Shown piece after piece: positions 1 through 5,677 of a DNA stretch of 5,677 nt (the stretch's first letter is position 1; each line of letters starts with the position of its first letter). Both the position numbers and the translations under genes were made by a program. The DNA lies in assembly GCA_027364775.1 (NCBI GenBank), contig DAHXOS010000013.1, positions 1-5,677 on the forward strand, written 5' to 3'. The notes beneath the pieces were generated by a model that was not told the origin of the DNA, ran no database searches, and saw only the letters and a program-made list of their open reading frames with translations. This DNA comes from a bacterium. GTDB taxonomy: Bacteria > Patescibacteriota > Microgenomatia > Daviesbacterales > UBA10151.

Positions 1-2480
1 GGGTTATTGGAGGGTTACTATTAATTTTAGGAATTATTATTTTCTTTTTTACCCAAATCCCCTCTCCAGATCAATTAACCAACAGAAATCAGGCCCAGGC
101 AACAAAAATTTATGATAAAAATGGTGAACTTCTTTATGATATTTTTGAAAACCAAAACAGAACCCCAGTAAAGCTTAATGAAATCCCTGATGTAGTTAAA
201 AAAGCCACTATTTCAATTGAAGATAAAGACTTTTATAAACATTCAGGTTTTTCTGTGATAGGTTATTTGAGGTCATTTGTTAATTTTGTAATTAATAGAA
301 GGGTTGAAGGAGGAGGTTCAACTTTAACACAACAGCTGGTTAAAAATGCACTTTTGTCTAATGAAACAAGTTTAGTCCGTAAATTTAAGGAGTTAATTTT
401 AGCAATAGAGGTAGAAAGAACTTACTCTAAGGATAAGATTTTAGAGATGTACTTAAATGAGATTCCTTATGGTGGTACAGCCTATGGGATTGAGGCAGCA
501 GCTAATCTTTATTTTGGTAAACACGCTAAGGATTTAAATCTAGCCGAAGCTTCACTTTTGGCTGGTTTACCCCAAAGACCATCTGTTTATTCACCTTATG
601 GTACCCATCCAGAACTTGCTAAAGTCAGACAGGCGGAAGTTTTAAGGAGGATGGTAGAGGATGGTTATATAACTAAGCAACAGGCAGAAGATGTTAAAAA
701 AGAAACCTTAACTTATAGAACTTCCCAAAATGAATTAGGTTTTAAGGCACCTCATTTTGTGCTTTATGTTAAACAAAAATTAATAGATCAGTTTGGGGAT
801 AAAATGGTAGAACGGGGTGGATTAAAAGTTACTACTACTTTGGATTATAAACTTCAACAGGATGCAGAAAAAATTGTTAAAGATGAGGTTGATAAGCTAA
901 AGGATTATAAGGTCGGTAATGCAGCAGCAATTGTTGAGGATCCCAAAAATGGTCAGATTTTGGCGATGGTTGGTTCAAAAAACTATTTTGCTAAATCTGA
1001 ACCTGAGGGGTGCAAAGAGGGTGAAAATTGTGTCTTTGAACCCAATGTCAACGCTGCTTTGTCTGAAAGACAACCGGGTTCTGCGACCAAGCCGATTACT
1101 TATGCCCTAGGAATGCAGAAAGGTTATACTGCATCTTCGGTATTAATGGATGTAAAAACTGAATTTCCTGGGGGTGCCAATAATCAAAATTATATTCCTG
1201 TAAACTATGATGGTCAATTCCGCGGGCCTACCCAAGTTAGGTATGCTTTGGGTAATTCATTTAATATTCCAGCAGTTAAGATGTTAGCTCAAGTTGGAGT
1301 TAAAAATGACTTGGATTTAGGCTACAGAATGGGTCTTTCCACTTGGGAACCAACCCAACAAAATGTTGATAATGCCGGCTTGTCTTTAACTTTAGGAGGG
1401 CGTGAGGTAAGGCTTTTAGAATTAACTTCGGCTTATGGAGTATTTGCCAATCAGGGAAAAAGGCAAGATCCTGTTTCAATTCTTAAAGTTACCGATGCTA
1501 AGGGTAAGACTTTATATAACTACCGTGAATCTGATGGAGTTAAAGTTTTAGATGAAGGGATTGCATTTATAATCTCAAATATACTTTCGGATAACGGAGC
1601 CCGTTCTATAGCTTTTGGTTCAAACTCCATTTTAAACATCCCGGGTAAAACAGTCTCAGTTAAAACCGGTACTACCGATGAAAAAAGAGACAATTGGGCG
1701 ATCGGTTATACCTCCTCTACAGTTGTGGGAGTTTGGGTGGGTAACAATGATAACTCCAAAATGAATCCGGCAATTGCTTCAGGTGTTACTGGAGCTTCTC
1801 CTATATGGCAGAAGATAATGGCCCGGGCTTTAAAAGATAGGAGTGCAGATCCACCTAAGCAACCGGGTAATGTTTCCTATGTAGATATTGACGGTTTAAT
1901 GGGTGGTAAACCAAAGGATGGATCTCCTCAAAGAAAAGAGTACTTTATTAAAGGTACAGAGCCAGGTAGTGTATCCTCTGCTTATCAAAGGCAAAAGGTA
2001 TGTAAATCAAATCCTCATAGAATTGCAAATGACGGTGAGGACGCAGAAGATAAGGACGTAATTTTACTTAAGGAAGATGATCCAACAGGCGCTAATAAAT
2101 GGCAATCTGGAATAGATAATTGGGTTTTAACAGCCTCAGATATCAGATTAGTAGGTGTAGCTAAAGGTTGTAATGGAATCCCTGGCTTTTCAGGAGGAAG
2201 TACAAGTAGCGGTGGTCCAATCTCCATTGTAAACATAGCCAACGGTGCTAATGTCCCAAGGGTTTTTGATGTTTTAGCCAAAGTCAATTCACAATTCGGA
2301 GTTAAAAGGGTTAGCTGGCAAATAGACGGTGCCCAAAAGAATGTTCAAACTGGAGAACCTTTTGCTCAACGTGTAGAATTCCCAGCCGGAGATAAGGGAT
2401 CTCATACTATCACTGTGACTTTAGAAGATAATAATGGAGGAACTTTTAGCTCTTCAGTCGGAGTGACCGTAGCGCTTTAA
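1..2480 (+). CDS. Class A penicillin-binding protein (bifunctional transglycosylase/transpeptidase, PBP1A type), 5' end outside window
   Basis: This enzyme polymerises lipid II into glycan chains and cross-links the stem peptides, anchored outside the cytoplasmic membrane. The frame is open from position 3, giving 825 visible codons. The GTG at 255 is not the start, because conserved GT51 sequence lies upstream of it. Numbered from the first visible codon, residues 1-16 are a hydrophobic membrane anchor. The glycosyltransferase then shows EDKDFYKH with catalytic Glu73, GGSTLTQQ at 104-111, RKFKE with the second Glu at 130, and KILEMYLNEI followed by YGIEAAA. The transpeptidase has all three motifs: SATK with nucleophile Ser360, SFN at 419-421 and KTGT at 554-557. 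A Gly/Ser linker (about 731-738) leads to a C-terminal beta-rich, Ig-like domain (about 739-825). Cysteines occur as two pairs, 337/343 and 667/723. The stop is TAA. The gene is intact as far as visible and converges on the phe operon. The family call is secure; the symbol (pbpA, ponA or mrcA) is left open. Confidence 0.96.
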   Translation, partial: VIGGLLLILGIIIFFFTQIPSPDQLTNRNQAQATKIYDKNGELLYDIFENQNRTPVKLNEIPDVVKKATISIEDKDFYKHSGFSVIGYLRSFVNFVINRRVEGGGSTLTQQLVKNALLSNETSLVRKFKELILAIEVERTYSKDKILEMYLNEIPYGGTAYGIEAAANLYFGKHAKDLNLAEASLLAGLPQRPSVYSPYGTHPELAKVRQAEVLRRMVEDGYITKQQAEDVKKETLTYRTSQNELGFKAPHFVLYVKQKLIDQFGDKMVERGGLKVTTTLDYKLQQDAEKIVKDEVDKLKDYKVGNAAAIVEDPKNGQILAMVGSKNYFAKSEPEGCKEGENCVFEPNVNAALSERQPGSATKPITYALGMQKGYTASSVLMDVKTEFPGGANNQNYIPVNYDGQFRGPTQVRYALGNSFNIPAVKMLAQVGVKNDLDLGYRMGLSTWEPTQQNVDNAGLSLTLGGREVRLLELTSAYGVFANQGKRQDPVSILKVTDAKGKTLYNYRESDGVKVLDEGIAFIISNILSDNGARSIAFGSNSILNIPGKTVSVKTGTTDEKRDNWAIGYTSSTVVGVWVGNNDNSKMNPAIASGVTGASPIWQKIMARALKDRSADPPKQPGNVSYVDIDGLMGGKPKDGSPQRKEYFIKGTEPGSVSSAYQRQKVCKSNPHRIANDGEDAEDKDVILLKEDDPTGANKWQSGIDNWVLTASDIRLVGVAKGCNGIPGFSGGSTSSGGPISIVNIANGANVPRVFDVLAKVNSQFGVKRVSWQIDGAQKNVQTGEPFAQRVEFPAGDKGSHTITVTLEDNNGGTFSSSVGVTVAL

Positions 2481-2703
2481 TTTTTCAATCTCTTTTTGGC
2501 TTAAAATCCGGTATGCCCCACTTTTTAGATCATCAAGGCTTAAATTAGCTATCCTAACTCTTTCCAATTTCAAAACAGTCAATTTTAACTTATCTGCCAT
2601 TCTTCTTATCAGTTTAGCCAAAGTGCCATCATTCTTTAATATACCTTTCTGTTTCCCGACGAGACAGCATTCTTTTTTGTGAAAAATATTTTGAGATACG
2701 CAT
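2454..2703 (-). pseudogene. Relic of an RsuA/RluB-family rRNA pseudouridine synthase, internally deleted and frameshifted
   Basis: Two pieces of one family are seen in different frames. From ATG at 2703-2701 the frame reads MRISKYFSQKRMLSRRETE and then RYIKE, the typical opening of the S4 RNA-binding domain of these enzymes, and it stops at TGA 2631-2629. A second frame, readable from ATG 2708 to TGA 2454, carries from about 2635 onward the family C-terminus: IRRM, then VLKLERVRI, LSLDDLKSG, and YRILSQKEIEKL. The first ~24 codons of that second frame are only the S4 segment read out of phase. The whole catalytic middle, including the GRLD-type segment with the catalytic Asp, is absent, so about 80 codons remain of a family usually over 220. 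No active enzyme can be made. The relic starts 7 nt after the pheT stop, which suggests it was the third gene of the phe operon, and no strong Shine-Dalgarno is visible. Its last 27 nt overlap the penicillin-binding protein gene on the other strand. Family assignment is strong at both ends. The decay model is inference; an assembly artefact is the main alternative. Confidence 0.85.
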
Positions 2704-2710
2704 AGCATGG

Positions 2711-4435
2711 TTAAAGAAGAGGATCTAAATCTATTTCTAAAACTGCTACTCTTTTTTCTAATCCAAATTGATTTGTTACCCTAGGGTGGATCTCAGCTAT
2801 GCTTCCAATCATCCGATCATTTTTTTTGTATTCTTGAGTTCTATTGGGGTGATAAAGTATTTTAGCAGTCTGATCCGTTACTTCTCCCCCATACTTTATA
2901 CCTAAGTCTAATTTCCCGTCTAATTTTCTCATAATAGAATTTAATTCAACTATGGGATTATCACTACCGTTCATTAAAGCTAGGGATAACCTATATGTTT
3001 CAAGTGGCTTTCCGTTGGTTTTTGACTCATAGACTTTACCTACTTCAAAAATTACAATATCCTCAAAACCCTGTTTTGAATTTTTAGCCACAGCTTCTAG
3101 TAAATTTGGCCAAATATTCAGCCTCATGTATTCAGTCTCTGCAGATATTGGGTTGGCTATTTTAACTAGGCTTTTTTTGGTTTGATCATTAAAACCTAGG
3201 GCGCTTAAAACAGCTGTAGAAAAGAAGGAATAAGTCTGAACTTCTATTAAACCCAAATCCACCAAATTAGTCTTTAAACTATTAATTAAATTAAATAAAC
3301 TTTGATCTACCCTTTTTCCGACTTCACCTTGGAGAGCCTTAGGTGTTATTTTTTCATAACCGTACATTCTAGCTACTTCTTCTATTAAATCCTCTTCAAT
3401 TTCTATATCTAATCTATAGTAAGGGGGGATAATTACCCAAGAAATCTCATTATCCTCGATAACCTTATCAGAAACGCTAAAATTTAATTTTTTTAGATAA
3501 TCTTCAACCTGAGCATCAGTTAGCTCTACCCCGATTAAAGATATAGCTTTACTTAATCTTAGCGTAACTTTCTTCTGCAGATCTTCCAGTTCACCATTCA
3601 TAGTAATAGCCGTAACTTTACCACCCATATCCTCATACATCCTAATTGCTGCATTAAAAGCCTGAAGCAATCTTTTTTTACTTAAACCATGATAGAATCT
3701 TTTACTGGCCTCCGATTGTAAACTTAGCCTAGTAGCAGTTTTTCTTAAAGTTCGAGGTTCAAAAATAGCTGCCTCAAGTAAAATGGTAGTTGTAGAATCA
3801 GAAATCTCACTGTTCTTACCACCCATCACACCGGCTAAACCTAAAGCTTTTTCTACATCCGCAATAAGTAGATCATTTTTAGAAAGTTCTCTGGTTTTAT
3901 TGTCTAAAGTCACTAATTTTTCTCCTTCTTCTGCGGTTCTGATTATAATTTTCTGATCTTTTACAATATCGGCATCAAATGCGTGTAGAGGTTGACCGTA
4001 CTCCAGCATTACTAAATTAGTAACATCGGCAATATTATTAACAGCTCTTATACCAGAATCGTTCAATTTTTTTACCCACAAACTACTTGATTGTTCAACT
4101 TTTATATTTTCAATCTTTGCTAAGCAATAAACCGGACAGAGTTCAGGATCTTTTATCTCTACATCTAAGTGGTTTAAGCTTTTATTTACCCAAAAATACT
4201 GATCACTAGTAAGTTCATCAAATCTAACCTTAGAATCTACAATTGCAGCAACTTCATAAGCTACACCACGCAAAGAAAGCAAATCAGTCCGGTTATAGCC
4301 TTTCATATCCAGCTCAATAAAATTTTCGGTTATCTCCTTGGTTGCAATAGTACGCAAGGGCAGTAACCTTTGGGCTTTTTCAAACGGTACCTTCAAATCT
4401 ATTAATTCCTTTAACCAATCTTTACTTACTTTCAC
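2711..4435 (-). CDS. pheT: Phenylalanyl-tRNA synthetase beta subunit, short form without OB-fold and anticodon-binding domains
   Basis: This is the beta subunit of the cytoplasmic (alpha-beta)2 enzyme that charges tRNA-Phe; it is structural and carries editing of mischarged tyrosine. The 574 residues start with the family opening MKVSKDWLKELIDL, so GTG at 4435-4433 is the right start. GAAAGGG at 4443-4449 lies 7 nt upstream as ribosome binding site. The usual tRNA-binding OB-fold insertion near residue 40 is missing: the chain runs directly into YNRTDLLSLRGVAYEVAAI (47-65). The B3/B4 editing module spans about 99-275, with GQPLHAFD (147-154), AGVMGG (201-206) and LLLEAAIFEP. B5 is about 290-363, with DIEIEEDLIEEVARMYGYE. 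A synthetase-like core follows, and the protein ends at VLEIDLDPLL, exactly where the ferredoxin-like anticodon-binding domain would normally begin. Typical bacterial PheT is near 800 residues. The start overlaps the pheS end by 14 nt, implying translational coupling. The reading frame is clean, so this looks like a streamlined protein rather than a broken one. Confidence 0.95.
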   Translation of the reverse strand: MKVSKDWLKELIDLKVPFEKAQRLLPLRTIATKEITENFIELDMKGYNRTDLLSLRGVAYEVAAIVDSKVRFDELTSDQYFWVNKSLNHLDVEIKDPELCPVYCLAKIENIKVEQSSSLWVKKLNDSGIRAVNNIADVTNLVMLEYGQPLHAFDADIVKDQKIIIRTAEEGEKLVTLDNKTRELSKNDLLIADVEKALGLAGVMGGKNSEISDSTTTILLEAAIFEPRTLRKTATRLSLQSEASKRFYHGLSKKRLLQAFNAAIRMYEDMGGKVTAITMNGELEDLQKKVTLRLSKAISLIGVELTDAQVEDYLKKLNFSVSDKVIEDNEISWVIIPPYYRLDIEIEEDLIEEVARMYGYEKITPKALQGEVGKRVDQSLFNLINSLKTNLVDLGLIEVQTYSFFSTAVLSALGFNDQTKKSLVKIANPISAETEYMRLNIWPNLLEAVAKNSKQGFEDIVIFEVGKVYESKTNGKPLETYRLSLALMNGSDNPIVELNSIMRKLDGKLDLGIKYGGEVTDQTAKILYHPNRTQEYKKNDRMIGSIAEIHPRVTNQFGLEKRVAVLEIDLDPLL

Positions 4436-5471
4436 TTGATAGCCCTTTCAAGAAATTTAAATCTGCACTATTAAAGGAGCGTAAGTCAGAAACATCATAC
4501 TTTAACATAGCCATTCTCCCGGGACCCACACCCCAAGCTATCCCTGAAAATTCCTCTGGATCTATACCACAATTCTTTAACACATTAGGGTGGATCATTC
4601 CTGCTCCTGCTAACTCCAGTTCACCGGTATTGCCACATATTTTGCAGCCCTTACTTTTACAAAAGACACATGTTCCAAAGATATGGGCAGAAGGTTCTGT
4701 AAAAGGATAATAACCTGGAGATAACCTAACTGAAATATCATCTACAAACATACCTTTTAATAAATATTCTGACAAATACTGTAAGTTAGCCATACTTAGT
4801 TTTCGGTCGACGTAGATAATCTCAAACTGATCAAAAGTATGTTCATGGCGGGCATCGAGGTTTTCATAGCGGAAGCATCTGCCGATTGTCATCATCCTAA
4901 ATGGTGGTTTTAATTCCTTCATCACATGAATTTGAGTATTTGAGGTATGGGTTCTTAAAAGTAGCTTGTTTTGATTACCGCCAGAATTAATATAAAAAGT
5001 ATCCCACATATCTCGAGCTGGGTGTTGCGGAGGGATATTAAGCAATTCAAAATTATTTAAATCCGTATCTACTTGTGGCCCATCGAATTGCTGAAAACCT
5101 AGTTTAATAAACAGATCAGCTATTTTTTTCTCAAATTCGGAGATTGGGTGGAGTTGTCCTTGTCTTTTTTTAATTTCTATAAGCTGATCCGGATTCCACT
5201 CCTCAGTTGCTAATGTTTTATACCCTGCTTCTTTAACCTGATGTCTTTTTTCATCTATCGCCTTTTCCAATTCTTGTTTAACAAAGTTAAAAAGCGGACC
5301 AATAACTTTTAATTCATTTTTAGCTAAGGAAGGAAAGTCCTTAGGTAAAATGGTGATCTCTCCATTTTTTCCAAACAACCTTAAAAAAACCTGATCAAGT
5401 TGACTTAATGAGTTAGCCTTATTAATTTGATTTAAATAATCACTTTTTATCTGATTTAATTTATCTTGCAT
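4422..5471 (-). CDS. pheS: Phenylalanyl-tRNA synthetase alpha subunit
   Basis: This is the catalytic subunit of PheRS (class II aminoacyl-tRNA synthetase), which activates phenylalanine with ATP and transfers it to tRNA-Phe. The length of 349 residues is normal. Residues 1 to about 80 form the charged helical arm expected to be a coiled coil contacting tRNA. The catalytic domain starts near HPISEFEKKI (108-117). Visible motifs are GPQVDTDLNNFELLNIP (131-147), HPARDMWDTFY (150-160), LLRTHTSNTQ (171-180), the motif 2 stretch IGRCFRYENLDARHEHTFDQFE, and the Phe-pocket segment FTEPSAH (257-263). GAGMIHPNVL and motif 3, GVGPGRMAML (314-323), follow. Motif 3 has Gly where the family usually has Glu or Asp before the conserved Arg319. 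A cysteine cluster, CVFC then CKIC at 268, 271, 276 and 279, resembles the Cys-rich insert of many bacterial PheS and may bind zinc. The start ATG 5471-5469 has no Shine-Dalgarno and lies just after a promoter-like element. The stop lies 14 nt inside pheT. Confidence 0.97.
   Translation of the reverse strand: MQDKLNQIKSDYLNQINKANSLSQLDQVFLRLFGKNGEITILPKDFPSLAKNELKVIGPLFNFVKQELEKAIDEKRHQVKEAGYKTLATEEWNPDQLIEIKKRQGQLHPISEFEKKIADLFIKLGFQQFDGPQVDTDLNNFELLNIPPQHPARDMWDTFYINSGGNQNKLLLRTHTSNTQIHVMKELKPPFRMMTIGRCFRYENLDARHEHTFDQFEIIYVDRKLSMANLQYLSEYLLKGMFVDDISVRLSPGYYPFTEPSAHIFGTCVFCKSKGCKICGNTGELELAGAGMIHPNVLKNCGIDPEEFSGIAWGVGPGRMAMLKYDVSDLRSFNSADLNFLKGLSSESK
4443..4449 (-). promoter_or_regulatory. 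Ribosome binding site of pheT, inside pheS
   Basis: GAAAGGG is read on the minus strand 7 nt before the GTG start of pheT and within the last codons of pheS. It resembles the Shine-Dalgarno consensus at good spacing and supports the GTG at 4435 as the start. The position fits coupled translation of the two subunits. Confidence 0.65.
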
Positions 5472-5480
5472 TGTGGATTG

Positions 5481-5489
5481 ATTTTAGCA
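5481..5489 (-). promoter_or_regulatory. Probable extended -10 promoter of pheST
   Basis: The minus strand reads TGCTAAAAT, an extended -10 element (TGn followed by a TATAAT-like hexamer). Nine bases separate the hexamer from the pheS ATG, so transcription would start only about 0-4 nt before the start codon. No convincing -35 hexamer is seen; its place falls inside the terminator hairpin. This is a sequence match only. Readthrough from the upstream gene is the alternative source of pheS mRNA. Confidence 0.45.
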
Positions 5490-5490
5490 T

Positions 5491-5520
5491 AAAAACCACT
5501 CCGTACTCTACGGAGTGGTT
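5491..5520 (-). terminator. Intrinsic terminator between the right-edge gene and pheS
   Basis: A perfect inverted repeat pairs AACCACTCCGTA (5494-5505) with TACGGAGTGGTT (5509-5520) around a 3-nt loop. Read on the minus strand the stem ends in TT and runs on as TTT, giving a five-T tract, which suits termination of the minus-strand gene whose stop lies 19 nt upstream. On the plus strand the hairpin is followed only by AATTT, so it may work weakly in that direction. Because it sits 19 bases before the pheS start, it could also attenuate pheST if those genes are read from further upstream; no Phe-rich leader peptide is seen. Confidence 0.8.
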
Positions 5521-5539
5521 AATTTAAAGTTAAGAAAAA

Positions 5540-5677
5540 TTATTTTCTTTCTCTTTTAGTTTTTCTGTTGGAGCTATTAGACCTTTTGCTAACTATATGT
5601 CCCACTGCTGGCATTCTCGGTTGTGCTTGGTTATAACTTTCATTAGTTACCTCATTAAAGGTTTCAAGCATTTGCCC
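5540..5677 (-). CDS. C-terminal end of an unrecognised protein, 5' part outside window
   Basis: The only minus-strand frame open from the right edge gives 45 codons ending at TAA 5542-5540. The visible sequence begins GQMLETFNEVTNESYNQ, continues PRMPAVGHIV, and ends in a hydrophilic, strongly basic tail, SKRSNSSNRKTKRERK, which may be disordered or bind nucleic acid. I do not recognise the family. The other two minus-strand frames are closed within 30 bases of the edge, and a well-formed terminator follows the stop at a normal distance; both support a real gene. An ATG at 5671-5669 could in principle start a 43-residue protein, but no properly spaced ribosome binding site is visible, so a truncated longer gene is more likely. 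Confidence 0.6.
   Translation of the reverse strand, partial: GQMLETFNEVTNESYNQAQPRMPAVGHIVSKRSNSSNRKTKRERK

Noticed and set aside
255..257. GTG as start of the penicillin-binding protein
   Set aside because: The frame stays open to position 3 and upstream codons encode the membrane anchor and the catalytic EDKDFYKH motif, so the true start is outside the window.
919..1110. Open frame of 63 codons on the plus strand in another frame
   Set aside because: It lies wholly inside the penicillin-binding protein gene, just before and over the transpeptidase SATK motif, and shows no recognisable protein features.
2015..2287. Open frame of 90 codons on the minus strand
   Set aside because: It is antisense to the C-terminal part of the penicillin-binding protein, with no family resemblance and no convincing ribosome binding site.
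2454..2703. Programmed frameshift joining the two relic frames into a functional product
   Set aside because: Even a perfect frameshift would give about 80 residues without the catalytic domain; no slippery site with a following pseudoknot was evident.
2454..2708. An intact 84-residue small protein starting at ATG 2708
   Set aside because: Its first ~24 codons are the S4-domain start read out of frame, and only the C-terminal part matches a family; a decayed pseudouridine synthase explains both pieces better.
5472..5539. T-box riboswitch or Phe leader-peptide attenuator upstream of pheS
   Set aside because: The spacer is only 68 bases, has a single simple hairpin, and shows neither a T-box consensus nor a short frame rich in Phe codons.
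1..5677. CRISPR array, tRNA, insertion sequence or defence genes
   Set aside because: No regularly spaced repeats, tRNA cloverleaf, transposase-like frame or terminal inverted repeats were seen; the coding space is filled by cell-wall and translation genes.

Overview
The window looks like ordinary chromosomal DNA from an AT-rich bacterium with compact gene packing. The best guess is a member of the Candidate Phyla Radiation (Patescibacteria), possibly Microgenomates. This rests on the wording of the penicillin-binding protein around its active sites, on a beta subunit of phenylalanyl-tRNA synthetase stripped of its terminal domains, and on overlapping or abutting genes. It is an inference, not proof. 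UGA is not used as a sense codon in the intact genes, which argues against the recoded CPR lineages.

Layout. Positions 1-2480 (+) hold a class A penicillin-binding protein that enters from beyond the left edge. It has a membrane anchor, a GT51 glycosyltransferase, a transpeptidase and a C-terminal Ig-like domain. Everything else is on the minus strand. Reading leftward from the right edge there are: the last 45 codons of an unrecognised gene (5540-5677); a perfect 12-bp hairpin followed by a T-run (terminator); a probable extended -10 promoter almost touching the start codon of pheS; pheS (4422-5471); pheT (2711-4435), which overlaps pheS by 14 nt and starts with GTG; and the wreck of an RsuA/RluB-type rRNA pseudouridine synthase (2454-2703). 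The wreck's stop codon lies inside the 3' end of the penicillin-binding protein gene.

How the genes work together. pheS and pheT encode the two subunits of phenylalanyl-tRNA synthetase and are evidently translationally coupled. The pseudouridine synthase was probably the third gene of that operon before it decayed. The penicillin-binding protein builds peptidoglycan and is functionally separate; it only converges on the phe operon.

No new defence, mobile or regulatory system is visible. The most informative observation is the pseudouridine synthase relic: its two ends survive in different reading frames, and the middle, with the catalytic domain, is gone. Second is the minimal PheT, which lacks both the N-terminal OB-fold and the C-terminal anticodon-binding domain. 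Third is the possible leaderless start of pheS.
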